Below, piece by piece: positions 8,685 to 18,900 of a DNA stretch of 64,000 bases. Source of the stretch: Streptomyces albireticuli. GTDB lineage: Bacteria > Actinomycetota > Actinomycetes > Streptomycetales > Streptomycetaceae. The stretch covers positions 5,675,501-5,739,500 of the forward strand of contig NZ_CP021744.1 of the NCBI RefSeq assembly GCF_002192455.1. Direction: 5' to 3'. Position 1 is the stretch's first letter; every line of letters begins with the position of its first letter. The notes beneath the pieces are model-generated. The model ran no database searches and was not told the origin of the DNA. It saw only the letters and a program-made list of their open reading frames with translations. Made by a program: the position numbers and the translations under genes.

Positions 8685-9272
8685 GTGGCGTCCTCTACCA
8701 CGATTGTCCTTTTTCATTCGGCCTACGGGCTCAGGCCCGCCGTGCACGCCGCCGCGGAGCGCCTGCGCGCCGCCGGGCACGAGGTGCACGTACCCGACCT
8801 CTACGAGGGCCGGACGGCGGACACCGTCGAGGACGGCATGGCGATCAAGGACGAGATCGGCCACGAGGAACTGCTGCGGCGCGCGATCGTCGCGGCGGCG
8901 CCGCTGTCCGACCGCGGCCTGGTCTACGCGGGCTTCTCGCTGGGCGGCTCGGTCGCGCAGAACCTGGCGCTGGGCGACGAGAAGGCCCGCGGGCTGCTGC
9001 TCCTGCACGGCACCTCCGACCTGGCCGAGGACGCGGCCGTCGACGAGCTGCCCGTACAGCTGCACGTCGCGGACCCCGACCCGTTCGAGCCGCACGACTG
9101 GCTGAACGCCTGGTACCTGCGGATGCGGCGGGCCGGCGCGGAGGTGGAGGTGCACCGCTACGCGGGCGCGGGGCACCTCTTCACGGACCCGGAGCTGGCG
9201 GACTACGACGAGGAGGCCGCGGAGGCGGCGTGGCGGGTGGCGCTGGCGTTCCTGGACGAGGTCGGCGCGTAG
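8685..9272 (+). CDS. dienelactone hydrolase-family alpha/beta hydrolase
   Basis: A 195-residue single-domain alpha/beta hydrolase. The N-terminus VLFHSAYGLRPAV and the nucleophile elbow YAGFSLGGSVAQ are clear. The nucleophile is Ser, where classical dienelactone hydrolases have Cys. The Asp of VADPDPFEP and His of GAGHLFTD complete the triad. The GTG at 8685 is chosen because AAGGA (8670-8674) sits ten bases ahead of it; the in-frame GTG at 8676 is too close. The substrate is unknown. It stands alone between the MscS gene and a bidirectional hairpin. Confidence 0.83.
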   Translation: MASSTTIVLFHSAYGLRPAVHAAAERLRAAGHEVHVPDLYEGRTADTVEDGMAIKDEIGHEELLRRAIVAAAPLSDRGLVYAGFSLGGSVAQNLALGDEKARGLLLLHGTSDLAEDAAVDELPVQLHVADPDPFEPHDWLNAWYLRMRRAGAEVEVHRYAGAGHLFTDPELADYDEEAAEAAWRVALAFLDEVGA

Positions 9273-9285
9273 GGCGCGGCCGGGT

Positions 9286-9318
9286 GCCGTACGGGCGGGT
9301 CGTCCCGGCCCGTACGGC
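9286..9318. terminator. bidirectional hairpin between convergent genes
   Basis: GCCGTACGGGC (9286-9296) and GCCCGTACGGC (9308-9318) form a perfect 11-bp stem. It lies between the stop of the hydrolase gene (9272) and the stop of the minus-strand phoD-type gene (9340), so it can serve both. Confidence 0.7.
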
Positions 9319-9339
9319 GCGCAGGGGCCGGCGGACCGT

Positions 9340-10983
9340 CTAGCGCACGGGGGTCCGTACGCGCTCCACCCGCTGTGTGCCCGACAGCGTGCGGTACGAG
9401 CGGCTCCAGGACGCCGTCGCCTGCCGGTCCCGCTTGTCGGACAGGACGTAGTAGTCCATCTGGGCGTGCTCGGGGGTGATGTCGAGGACGCCGAAGCCGT
9501 GCGAATCCATGTCGACCCACTTCACATGGCGGTTGGCGGCCTTGATGGTGCCGGCGGCGGCCAGGGACACGGTGTGGGGGAGGACCTTCAGGGTCTCGTC
9601 GAGGTTGTCGGCGGTCACCGAGGTGACCACGAACTCGGTGGCGACCGATCCCGACAGCGGGTAGGTCGCGGCCTTGCGCGGCACGTCGGTGGCCCAGGCC
9701 ATGTGGATGTCGCCGGTCAGGAAGACGGTGTTGCGGACGGCGTGGCCGGTGAGGTGGCCGATCAGCTCGTGCCGGTCGTGGGTGTAGCCGTCCCACTGGT
9801 CGGTGTTGACGGCCAGTCCGCCCGCGGGCATGCCCAGCAGCTTGGCGAGCGGCTCCAGCAGGGCGGCGGGGAGCGCGCCGAAGGCGACCGGGGACATCAT
9901 CACGGAGTTGCCGACGAGGCGCCAGGTGGTGTCGGAGGAGGCGAGGCCGGTCTTCAGCCAGTCGAGCTGGGCGCGGCCGGTGAGCGTGCGGTCCGGGTCG
10001 TCGACCGCGCCGCTGCCGGGCTTGGCCTGCTGCGAGCGGAAGGACCGCAGGTCCATCAGGTGCAGGTCGGCGAGCTTGCCGAAGCGCAGCCGTCTGTAGG
10101 TGGTGCCTTCGACGGAGGGTCTGACGGGCATCCACTCGAAGTACGCCCGCTTCGCCGCCGCCATCCGCGTCGCCCAGTCGCCCTCGGCGCCGGGGGTGTG
10201 GTTGCCCGCCCCGCCGGACCAGGCGTTGTCGGCGAACTCGTGGTCGTCCCAGATGGCGATGACCGGGTGGGCGCGGTGCAGCGCCTGGAGGTCGGCGTCC
10301 GTCTTGTAGTGGCCGTGGCGGGTGCGGTAGTCGGCCAGGGTGACGATCTCGTGGGCGGGCCGGTGCGGCCGCACCACGTACTTGGCGGCCGGGTAGACGC
10401 CGGTCCCGTACTCGTAGAGGTAGTCGCCGAGGTGGAGGACCGCGTCCAGGTCGCGCCGGGCCGCGAGGTGGCGGTAGGCGGAGAACCAGCCGGACTCCCA
10501 GTTGGCGCAGGAGACCACACCGAAGCGGAGGCCGGCCGCCGGCGCGTCGTGGGCCGGGGCGGTGCGGGTGCGGGCGGCGGGGGAGTGGGTGCCGCCGGCG
10601 GTGAAGCGGTACCAGTAGCCGGTGGCGGGGCGCAGGCCGCGCACGTCCGCCTTGACGGTGTGGTCGGCCGCGGCGGTGGCGGTGGCGGTGCCGCGGGCGA
10701 CGACCTTGCCGAACGCCTCGTCCTCGGCGACCTCCCAGGTCACCTCGGTGGCCGGGCCGAGTCCGGAGCCGGGCACGGCGTCCGGGGTGGGCGTGACGCG
10801 CGTCCACAGCAGGACGCCGTCGGGCAGCGGGTCACCGGAGGCGACGCCGTGCAGGAAGGCCGGGGCGCCGGTGCCCGCCGCGCGGGCGGAGGGCCCGGTG
10901 GCGAGGGGAAGGAGCGCTGCGGTGGCGGCGACGGCCGTGACGGCGGTGCGACGCGATATCTGGGCGTGGGCGTGGGAGGTCAC
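9340..10983 (-). CDS. phoD: PhoD-family alkaline phosphatase, Tat-exported
   Basis: Secreted phosphodiesterase/phosphomonoesterase of 547 residues. The N-terminus has a twin-arginine signal (SRRTAV, Arg11-Arg12) and a hydrophobic run ending in Ala-rich sequence. Next come the PhoD N-terminal fibronectin-like domain (GVASGDPLPDGVLLWTRVTP) and the metallophosphatase domain with VVSCANWESGW, VLHLGDYLYEYG, WDDHEFADN and LTGDIHMAWA, which carry metal ligands. The PhoD family uses Fe/Ca and works in phosphate scavenging. The start is GTG at 10983. No Pho box is obvious in the short upstream region, which is shared with the terminator of the dsbA-like gene. Confidence 0.93.
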   Translation of the reverse strand: MTSHAHAQISRRTAVTAVAATAALLPLATGPSARAAGTGAPAFLHGVASGDPLPDGVLLWTRVTPTPDAVPGSGLGPATEVTWEVAEDEAFGKVVARGTATATAAADHTVKADVRGLRPATGYWYRFTAGGTHSPAARTRTAPAHDAPAAGLRFGVVSCANWESGWFSAYRHLAARRDLDAVLHLGDYLYEYGTGVYPAAKYVVRPHRPAHEIVTLADYRTRHGHYKTDADLQALHRAHPVIAIWDDHEFADNAWSGGAGNHTPGAEGDWATRMAAAKRAYFEWMPVRPSVEGTTYRRLRFGKLADLHLMDLRSFRSQQAKPGSGAVDDPDRTLTGRAQLDWLKTGLASSDTTWRLVGNSVMMSPVAFGALPAALLEPLAKLLGMPAGGLAVNTDQWDGYTHDRHELIGHLTGHAVRNTVFLTGDIHMAWATDVPRKAATYPLSGSVATEFVVTSVTADNLDETLKVLPHTVSLAAAGTIKAANRHVKWVDMDSHGFGVLDITPEHAQMDYYVLSDKRDRQATASWSRSYRTLSGTQRVERVRTPVR

Positions 10984-11012
10984 GGGCCATCACCTTACTT
11001 CCCGATAAGGCC

Positions 11013-11047
11013 ATGAGCGGACGAACTCTGACAGTTCGTCCGCTCAT
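11013..11047. terminator. perfect 15-bp hairpin terminator after the first dsbA-like gene
   Basis: ATGAGCGGACGAACT (11013-11027), loop CTGAC, AGTTCGTCCGCTCAT (11033-11047). It begins ten bases past the stop of the minus-strand dsbA-like gene and ends transcription before the phoD gene. Confidence 0.85.
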
Positions 11048-11057
11048 CACCGGTTCG

Positions 11058-11879
11058 TCACTTCTTCTTGGGACCGAACTCCTTGTCGATCGAGGCGATG
11101 AAGGAGTCCTTGTCCATCGGCGGCTGCTGCGAGCCGTCCTTCAGGATCTTCTTGTCGCCGTGGAGCAGGGTGGGGGTGCCGTTGATGCCGTCCTTGCCGA
11201 ACAGCTTGCCCATCTCCACGGCCCACTTGTCGTAGGTGCCCTCGGTGACGTTCTTCTCGAAGTCCTTGTTGCCCTTCAGGGCCGGGACCTGCTGGGCGAT
11301 CTCGATGAGCTTCTTGTCGTCCGCGAAGGCGTCGTCCCGCTCGTCGGGGTGGTTCTTCGGGGAGTACAGGGCTTCCTTGTACTCGACGAAGGCGTCCTGG
11401 CTGACGTTCAGGGCCGCGCCGAGCGCGCTGACGGCGTTCTTCGAGCCGGTGCCCGGGACCATCTGGTCGATGAAGTTCACCATGACGAACCGGACCTTGT
11501 AGCGGCCGTCCTTCACGTCCTGGCGCAGCTGCGGGCCGGCGCTCTGCTCGAAGCTGGCGCAGGACGGGCAGCGCGGGTCCTCGAAGACGGTGAGGGTCTC
11601 CTTGGCGGCGGCGCTGCCGACGACGATCTCGTTGCCCTTCTCGCCCGTGGTGTTCTTGGGCTGGACGAACGCCTTGTCGCCGGCCCAGCCGCCGTCCTTG
11701 TCGTCGTTCATGTTGCTGACGGCGTATCCGACGCCGCCGGCTATCGCGAGGACGACGACGATCGCGCCGGCCACCACGAGCTGGCGGCGGGTCTTGTCCT
11801 TCTTGGCCTGGCGCTCGCGCTCGGCGCGCAGCCGCTCGCGGGCCGCCTGCTTGTTCTGCTGGTTGTTCCGGTTGCTCAT
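11058..11879 (-). CDS. DsbA-like membrane-anchored thioredoxin-fold protein, copy 1
   Basis: A 273-residue protein. It has a very basic N-terminus (RERLRAERERQAKKDKTRRQ), one membrane anchor (about residues 35-54) and an extracytoplasmic DsbA/thioredoxin domain with redox motif CPSC in DPRCPSCASFEQ. NGTPTLL supplies the cis-Pro loop. It probably makes or repairs disulfides in exported proteins. The ATG at 11879 follows GGAG in ACGGAGAAACACC. It lies downstream of its membrane-protein neighbour on the same strand. A close paralogue of identical length lies at 12722-13543, and the first 36 residues of the two differ at only a few positions. Confidence 0.9.
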   Translation of the reverse strand: MSNRNNQQNKQAARERLRAERERQAKKDKTRRQLVVAGAIVVVLAIAGGVGYAVSNMNDDKDGGWAGDKAFVQPKNTTGEKGNEIVVGSAAAKETLTVFEDPRCPSCASFEQSAGPQLRQDVKDGRYKVRFVMVNFIDQMVPGTGSKNAVSALGAALNVSQDAFVEYKEALYSPKNHPDERDDAFADDKKLIEIAQQVPALKGNKDFEKNVTEGTYDKWAVEMGKLFGKDGINGTPTLLHGDKKILKDGSQQPPMDKDSFIASIDKEFGPKKK

Positions 11880-11922
11880 GGTGTTTCTCCGTGGGGTGAA
11901 GGTGGGGTGGGGACCGCTGTGC

Positions 11923-12603
11923 TCAGGCGAAGGCCGGGCAGAGGGGCGGTCCGCGCCGCACCACGGAGTGGACGAGGAGCGGGAGGGTGCGCGGGGGAAG
12001 GGTGCGGCGGGCGGGGCGTACGGGGCCGGCGCCCGGGTGTACGGCCGCCACGGGCGCGGCGACGGCGAGCAGCAGGGGACGGAACGCGGACGCGGCGACG
12101 GCGCGCAGCAGCCGGCCGAGCGCCACCTCGCCGCGGCGCAGCCAGGCGGCGGCCAGCAGGCCCACCGCGACATGGCAGGCGAGCAGCAGCCAGGGGAGGA
12201 GCGTGCCGTCCGGGGCGGCCCGGCCGGGCTCCTCCTGGGCGGCCAGCCGGGCCAGCGGCGTGCCGAAGTCGCCGCCGCGGCAGACCAGATCGAGGCCGAT
12301 CGAGTGCAGCGGGCCCGCGACCGGCCCGCCGGCCCGCCCGTAACAGGCGTGCTGGCCCGTGGTGAAGACGGTGTCCGCCGTCAGCTCCAGCGGGACGAGC
12401 AGGGCGGCGATCCGCCCGTAGCTCCGCTCCCGGTCGGCCAGCGCGTAGGCGATCGCGAAGAAGGCGGCCGACAGCACGGCGACGGTGGGGAGCGGCAGCG
12501 GCGCCCGTGAGAGCAGGACGTGCGAGGCCGCGGAAAGAGTGACACAGAGTGCGGTGAAGAACGCCGCGCGTAGCGCCCGCAGTCGAACTCCCGTCCCCTC
12601 CAT
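11923..12603 (-). CDS. membrane protein paired with DsbA-like copy 1
   Basis: A 226-residue protein with about five hydrophobic segments (for example LRAAFFTALCVTLSAASHVL and LLPWLLLACHVAVGLLAAAW) and a basic Pro-rich C-terminal tail. I know no family function. The ATG at 12603 is preferred to a GTG/ATG further upstream because the paralogue at 14293 aligns from the same residue, and both have CA(C/G)ACT(T)CGA(C/T)CCTCATG-like sequence ahead, consistent with a leaderless mRNA. It sits directly upstream of a DsbA-like gene in both copies, so it may be its membrane redox partner. A conserved ADT(V/L)FTTGQ...CYG stretch contains one Cys. Confidence 0.7.
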   Translation of the reverse strand: MEGTGVRLRALRAAFFTALCVTLSAASHVLLSRAPLPLPTVAVLSAAFFAIAYALADRERSYGRIAALLVPLELTADTVFTTGQHACYGRAGGPVAGPLHSIGLDLVCRGGDFGTPLARLAAQEEPGRAAPDGTLLPWLLLACHVAVGLLAAAWLRRGEVALGRLLRAVAASAFRPLLLAVAAPVAAVHPGAGPVRPARRTLPPRTLPLLVHSVVRRGPPLCPAFA

Positions 12604-12721
12604 GAGGTCGAAGTGTGCCACGGCCGCGGTTAAGTGTCGTGTCAAGATTCGGCATCAGTGGGGGGAACGGGACACCCGGGGCGGCACCGGCCGCGCGGGG
12701 CCGGCGCCGGGCCGGGAGGGG

Positions 12722-13543
12722 TCAGGACTTCAGCCCCTCGGTCACCGCCTTGGTGAACTGGTCGGGGGTGATCGGGACGTTCTTCCCGTCCGACGTCAGC
12801 TTCTTGCCGTCGAGCTTGACGGTGGGGGTGCCGGTGACGTCCTTGTTCGCGTCGAAGGCGTCCGACACCTCCAGCGCCCACTTGTCGAAGGTGCCGTCCT
12901 CGACGTTCTTGCGGAACTCCGCGTTGTCCTTCAGCGCCGGGACGGAGTTCGCGATCTTCAGCAGGACGTCGTCCTTGGCGTAGTCGTCCTTGGTCTCCTG
13001 CGGGTGGTTGTCCTTGGCGTAGAGCGCCTTGTTGTACGCGCTGAACGCCTCGGGGCTGACGTTCAGGGCGGCGCCGAGCGCGCTGAGGGCGTTCTTCGAG
13101 CCCACCCCGCCGAAGTTCCGGTCGAGGAAGGTCGCGACGTGGTACGAGACCTTGTACTTGCCGTCCTTGACGTCCTTGTCGAGCGTGTCGCCGACGTTCT
13201 GCTCGAAGACCGAGCAGATCGGGCAGCGCATGTCCTGGAAGAGGTCCAGGGTGTGCGTGGCCTTCTTGTCGCCGATGACGATCTCGGTGCCCTTGTCGCC
13301 CGCGGTGTTGGCGGGCTTGACGAGCTCCTTCTTCGACGCCGCCTCCCAGGCGGCGTCCTTGCCCTTGCCGCCCAGCTGGGTCGCGGCGACGACCACGCCC
13401 GCCGCGATCGCCAGGACCGCGACGACGCCTCCGCCGACGACGAGCTGGCGGCGGGTCCTGTCCTTCTTGGCCTGGCGCTCGCGCTCGGCGCGCAGCCGCT
13501 CGCGGGCCGCCTGCTTGTTCTGCTGGCTGTTGCGCTTGCTCAT
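12722..13543 (-). CDS. DsbA-like membrane-anchored thioredoxin-fold protein, copy 2
   Basis: A 273-residue paralogue of the protein at 11058-11879. It has the same basic N-terminus, one membrane helix (about 35-55), a DsbA domain with CPIC in DMRCPICSVFEQ, and the cis-Pro motif TGTPTV. The different residue pair between the cysteines (Pro-Ile versus Pro-Ser in copy 1) may shift redox potential. The start is ATG at 13543. It follows the second membrane-protein gene with 78 bases between, repeating the arrangement of copy 1. Confidence 0.9.
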   Translation of the reverse strand: MSKRNSQQNKQAARERLRAERERQAKKDRTRRQLVVGGGVVAVLAIAAGVVVAATQLGGKGKDAAWEAASKKELVKPANTAGDKGTEIVIGDKKATHTLDLFQDMRCPICSVFEQNVGDTLDKDVKDGKYKVSYHVATFLDRNFGGVGSKNALSALGAALNVSPEAFSAYNKALYAKDNHPQETKDDYAKDDVLLKIANSVPALKDNAEFRKNVEDGTFDKWALEVSDAFDANKDVTGTPTVKLDGKKLTSDGKNVPITPDQFTKAVTEGLKS

Positions 13544-13621
13544 GGTGCTGACTTCTCCGTGTGGTGGTGCCGTGGGTCTTCGCGCGGTACGCCCCCGGGC
13601 GCCCGCGCCACCACGCGCCGC

Positions 13622-14293
13622 TCAGACCGGAGCGGGGGTGAGGACGGGGGCGGTGCCGGCGGCGGGGCCGGACGGCGGCCCGCGGCGGATCACGGAGTGG
13701 AGCAGCAGGGGGCGGGCGCCGGGCACGCGCGCGTGGCGCGCGGGCGGGCCGGCCGGGGCCTCGGGGCCCGTGGCCGCGCGGGCCGCGGCGACCACCAGCA
13801 GCAGGGGGCGGAAGGCGACCGCGGCGACGGCGCCGAGCAGCCGGCCGAGCGCCGCCTCGCCGCGGCGCAGCCAGGCGGCGGCCAGCAGCCCGACCGACAG
13901 GTGGGCGGCGAGCAGCAGCCAGGAGGCGGTGCCCGGGCCGGCGACCGGCGCGGACGGGGCGAAGGACGCCCCGACGCTCCCGCCGCACAGGGCGGTGAGG
14001 GCCCCGGGCACGGGGTGGCCGTCCGCCCCGTAGCAGTGCTGCTGGCCGGTGGTGAAGAGGGTGTCGGCCGCCAGCTCCAGAGGGACGAGGAGGGCGGCGA
14101 TATGGCCGAAACCGCGCTCCCGGCCCGCCAGGGCGTAGGCGAGGACGAAGACCCCCGCGGCCACCGCGGCGACCGTCGGCACGGGCAGGGGCGTGCCGGA
14201 CAGCAGCACATGGGAGGCGGCGGAGAGCAGCACGCACAGCGCTGTGAACAGCGCCGCGCGCGATGCCCGCAACCATGCCGCCGAAATGTCCAT
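13622..14293 (-). CDS. membrane protein paired with DsbA-like copy 2
   Basis: A 223-residue paralogue of the protein at 11923-12603, aligning from the first residue (MDISAAWLRASRAALFTALC against MEGTGVRLRALRAAFFTALC). It has about five hydrophobic segments, the shared AALLVPLEL(A/T)ADT(L/V)FTTGQ region with a following Cys, and a Pro/Arg-rich C-terminus. The ATG at 14293 has a CAGACT box nearby (a longer frame from 14311 is possible). Function unknown; the repeated pairing with a DsbA-like gene points to extracytoplasmic thiol chemistry. Confidence 0.7.
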   Translation of the reverse strand: MDISAAWLRASRAALFTALCVLLSAASHVLLSGTPLPVPTVAAVAAGVFVLAYALAGRERGFGHIAALLVPLELAADTLFTTGQQHCYGADGHPVPGALTALCGGSVGASFAPSAPVAGPGTASWLLLAAHLSVGLLAAAWLRRGEAALGRLLGAVAAVAFRPLLLVVAAARAATGPEAPAGPPARHARVPGARPLLLHSVIRRGPPSGPAAGTAPVLTPAPV

Positions 14294-14373
14294 GAGGATC
14301 GAGTCTGTCATGGACCCCGATAAACGCCGATTAAAGCCCCTGGCGCCGCTGCGGCCCCGGAGGCTCCCGGGAC

Positions 14374-15708
14374 CTAGAGGCCGGGGATGCGGCCGTTACG
14401 GAAGAGGTCCACGAAGATCTGGTGGTCCGCGCGGGCCCGCGCCCCGTAGGAGTGCGCGAAGTCGACGAGCATCGGCGCGAAGCTCTCCTCGTCCGCGGCG
14501 ATCGCGGCGTCGATGGCCCGCTCGGTGGAGAACGGCACCAGGGAGTGGCCGCTCTGGTCGTCGGCCGCCGCGTGCATGGTGGCGGTGGCCCGGCCCAGGT
14601 CGGCGACGACGGCGGCGATCTCCGCCGGGTCGTCGAGGTCCGACCAGTCCAGGTCGACGGCGTACGGCGAGACCTCGGCGACCAGCTGCCCGTAGCTCCG
14701 GCCCCCCTCCTGGATCTCCGTCCAGCCGAGCCACGGGTCGGCGTGCGCCTGGAGCGCGCGCTGGGAGATCACCGTGCGGTGGCCCTCGTGCCGGAAGTAC
14801 TCCCGGACGGCGGCGTCGGTGATGTGCCGGGAGACCGCCGGGGTCTGCGCCTGCTTCATGTAGATGACGACGTCGTTCTCCAGGGCGTCGCTGTTGCCCT
14901 CCAGGAGGATGTTGTACGAGGGCAGGCCGGCGCTGCCGATCCCGATGCCGCGGCGGCCGACGACGTCCTTGACGCGGTAGGAGTCGGGGCGGGTCAGGCT
15001 GGTGTCCGGCAGCGTCTCCAGATAGCCGTCGAAGGCGGCGAGGATCTTGTACCGGGTCGCGGCGTCCAGCTCGATCGAGCCGCCGTCCGGCAGGAAGCGG
15101 CGGTCGAAGTCGCGGATCTCCGTCATCGAGCCCAGCAGCCCGAAGCGGGTCAGCGAGCGGGCCTCGCGCAGCACCTCCAGCAGCGGGCCCTCGGCCGTGT
15201 CCAGTGTGAAGGGCGGGACCTCCTCGTCCCGGGCGCCGGAGGCCAGGGCGCGGATCCGCGCGCGGTAGGCGGCGGCGAAGACCCGCACCAGCTCGGTGAT
15301 CGTCCCGTCGCTGAGGGCCTTGGTGTAGCCGATCAGCGCGACGGAGGCGGCGAAGCGCTTCAGGTCCCAGGTGAAGGGGCCGACGTAGGCCTCGTCGAAA
15401 TCGTTGACGTTGAAGATCAGCCGGCCCTTGGAGTCCATGTACGTGCCGAAGTTCTCGGCGTGCAGATCGCCGTGGATCCACACCCGGGAGGTCCGCTCGT
15501 CCAGGTAGGGGCCGCTGTCCGCGCCCTCCAGGTCGGCGTAGAACAGGCCGGCCGTGCCGCGGTAGAAGGCGAAGGCGGACGCCGCCATCTTCCGGAACTT
15601 GACCCGGAAGGCGGCGGGGTCGGCCGCGAGCAGCTCGCCGAAGGCGGTGTCGAAAACGGCGAGAATCTCCTCGCCGCGCTGCGCGGTCCGGTCGTGCGGG
15701 AGCGCCAT
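14374..15708 (-). CDS. DUF2252 family protein
   Basis: A 444-residue protein with the DUF2252 hallmarks. HGDLHAENFGTY and FNVNDFDEAYVGPFTWDLKR (about residues 78-118) resemble the catalytic and metal-binding loops of aminoglycoside-phosphotransferase-like kinases. GIGSAGLPSYNILLEGN and YMKQAQTPAVSRH follow. The kinase-like reading is inference from these motifs; no substrate is known. The ATG at 15708 has AGGA upstream. It is divergent from dnaE with about 200 bases between starts. Confidence 0.87.
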   Translation of the reverse strand: MALPHDRTAQRGEEILAVFDTAFGELLAADPAAFRVKFRKMAASAFAFYRGTAGLFYADLEGADSGPYLDERTSRVWIHGDLHAENFGTYMDSKGRLIFNVNDFDEAYVGPFTWDLKRFAASVALIGYTKALSDGTITELVRVFAAAYRARIRALASGARDEEVPPFTLDTAEGPLLEVLREARSLTRFGLLGSMTEIRDFDRRFLPDGGSIELDAATRYKILAAFDGYLETLPDTSLTRPDSYRVKDVVGRRGIGIGSAGLPSYNILLEGNSDALENDVVIYMKQAQTPAVSRHITDAAVREYFRHEGHRTVISQRALQAHADPWLGWTEIQEGGRSYGQLVAEVSPYAVDLDWSDLDDPAEIAAVVADLGRATATMHAAADDQSGHSLVPFSTERAIDAAIAADEESFAPMLVDFAHSYGARARADHQIFVDLFRNGRIPGL

Positions 15709-15907
15709 CGCTGGGTCCTCCTGGTCGATCTCCGAGCCCCTGCGTGGTGCTCGCGTGCCTTGTGCGTACTGCCTGTCCGGGGGACAGATGTCCTGTGGTG
15801 CCCAACGCCCGGGAGCGCGGCCGCGTGCCCGCGGTTGTCAGTGCGGGCCGGTAACCTTCAAAGCTGTCTCCCCGCTGTCGCCGACCCGCCGCCGGAGGTC
15901 TTCCACC

Positions 15908-18900
15908 GTGACCGCCTCGTCCAAGCCGCCCTTCACGCACCTGCACGTCCACACGCAGTACTCGCTGCTGGACGGCGCGGCGCGGCTCAAGGACATGTTC
16001 AATGCCTGCAATGAAATGGGCATGACACACATTGCCATGTCCGACCACGGCAACCTGCACGGGGCGTACGACTTCTTCCACTCCGCGCAGAAGGCCGGCG
16101 TCACCCCGATCATCGGTATCGAGGCATATGTCGCCCCCGAGTCCCGGCGGAACAAGCGGCGCGTCCAGTGGGGCCAGCCGCACCAGAAGCGGGACGACGT
16201 CTCCGGTTCGGGTGGTTACACCCACAAGACGATCTGGGCGGCCAACGCGACCGGCCTCCACAACCTCTTCCGGCTGTCCTCCGACGCCTACGCCGAGGGC
16301 TGGCTCACCAAGTGGCCCCGCATGGACAAGGAGACCATCAGCCAGTGGTCGGAGGGCCTGATCGCCTCCACCGGCTGCCCCTCCGGCGAGCTCCAGACCA
16401 GGCTCCGCCTCGGCCAGTACGAGGAGGCGCGCAAGGCCGCCGCCGACTACCAGGACATCTTCGGCAAGGACCGGTACTTCCTGGAGCTGATGGACCACGG
16501 CATCGACATCGAGCGCCGGGTCCGCGAGGACCTCCTGAAGATCGGCAAGGAACTCGGCATCCCGCCGCTGGTCACCAACGACTCGCACTACACCTACGCC
16601 CACGAGGCCACGGCCCACGACGCCCTGCTCTGCATCCAGACCGGCAAGAACCTCTCCGACCCCGACCGCTTCCGCTTCGACGGCTCCGGCTACTACCTCA
16701 AGTCCACGGACGAGATGTACGCCATCGACTCCTCGGACGCCTGGCAGGAGGGCTGCGCCAACACCAGGCTCGTGGCCGACCAGATCGACACCGAGGGCAT
16801 GTTCCAGTTCCGGAACCTGATGCCCAAGTTCGACATCCCCGAGGGCTACACCGAGGTCACCTGGTTCCGCGAGGAGACCATGCGGGGCATGCACCGCCGC
16901 TTCCCCGGCGGGATCCCCGACGACCGCATGAAGCAGGTCGAGTACGAGATGGACACCATCATCTCGATGGGCTTCCCGGGCTACTTCCTCGTGGTCGCCG
17001 ACTTCATCATGTGGGCCAAGAACCAGGGCATCGCGGTCGGCCCCGGCCGAGGCTCCGCGGCCGGCTCGATCGTCGCGTACGCCATGGGCATCACCGACCT
17101 CGACCCGATCCCGCACGGCCTGATCTTCGAGCGGTTCCTCAACCCCGAGCGCATCTCCATGCCCGATGTCGACATCGACTTCGACGAGCGCCGGCGCTCC
17201 GAGGTGATCCGCTATGTGACCGAGAAGTACGGCGCCGACAAGGTCGCCATGATCGGCACCTACGGCACCATCAAGGCGAAGAACGCCATCAAGGACTCCG
17301 CCCGCGTCCTGGGCTACCCCTACGCGATGGGCGACCGCCTCACCAAGGCCATGCCCGCCGACGTTCTCGGCAAGGGCATCCCGCTCTCCGGCATCCTCGA
17401 CCCCAAGCACCCGCGCTACAGCGAGGCGGGCGAGATCCGCGGGATGTACGAGAACGAGCCGGACGTCAAGAAGGTCATCGACACCGCCATGGGTGTCGAG
17501 GGCCTGGTCCGGCAGATGGGTGTGCACGCGGCCGGCGTGATCATGTCCAGCGAGACGATCACCGACCACGTCCCCGTCTGGGTGCGGCACTCCGACGGCG
17601 TCACCATCACCCAGTGGGACTACCCGAGCTGTGAGTCGCTCGGCCTGCTGAAGATGGACTTCCTCGGCCTGCGCAACCTCACGATCATGGACGACGCCGT
17701 CAAGATGGTGAAGGCCAACAAGGGGATCGACATCGATCTCCTGAGCCTGCCGCTCGACGACCCCAAGACCTTCGAGCTGCTCCAGCGCGGTGACACCCTC
17801 GGCGTCTTCCAGTTCGACGGCGGCCCCATGCGGTCCCTGCTGCGTCTGATGAAGCCCGACAACTTCGAAGACATCTCCGCCGTGTCCGCCCTGTACCGGC
17901 CGGGCCCGATGGGCATGAACTCCCACACGAACTACGCGCTGCGCAAGAACAAGCAGCAGGAGATCACGCCGATCCACCCGGAGCTGGAGGAGCCCCTCGA
18001 AGAGGTCCTCGGCGTCACCTACGGTCTGATCGTCTACCAGGAGCAGGTGCAGAAGGCCGCGCAGATCGTCGCCGGGTACTCCCTCGGCGAGGCCGACATC
18101 CTCCGTCGCGTCATGGGCAAGAAGAAGCCCGACGAGCTGGCGAAGAACTTCGTCTTCTTCAAGGAGGGCGCGCGGAAGAAGGGCTTCTCCGACGAGGCCA
18201 TCCAGGCCCTGTGGGACGTGCTGGTCCCCTTCGCCGGCTACGCCTTCAACAAGGCCCACTCCGCCGCGTACGGCCTCGTGTCGTACTGGACCGCCTACCT
18301 CAAGGCGAACTACCCCGCCGAGTACATGTCCGGGCTGCTCACCTCCGTGCGCGACGACAAGGACAAGTCGGCGATCTACCTCAACGAGTGCCGCCGCATG
18401 GGCATCAAGGTGCTCCCGCCGAACGTCAACGAGTCCGAGGCCAACTTCGCCGCCCAGGGCGACGACGTGATCCTCTTCGGCCTCACCGCCGTCCGCAACG
18501 TCGGACAGAACGTGGTCGACTCGATCATCCGCTGCCGCAAGTCGAAGGGGAAGTACGCCTCCTTCCCCGACTTCCTCGACAAGGTCGAGGCCGTCGTCTG
18601 CAACAAGCGCACCGTCGAATCGCTGATCAAGGCCGGCGCCTTCGACGAGATGGGCCACACCCGCAAGGGCCTCACCGCGCACTACGAACCGATGATCGAC
18701 AACGTCGTCCAGGTCAAGCGCAAGGAGGCCGAGGGACAGTTCGACCTCTTCGGCGGCATGGGCGACGACACCGCCGACGACGGCCCCGGCTTCGGCCTGG
18801 ACGTGGAGTTCTCCGACGTCGAGTGGGAGAAGGCCTACCTCCTCGCGCAGGAGCGCGAGATGCTCGGCCTCTACGTCTCCGACCACCCGCTCTTCGGCAT

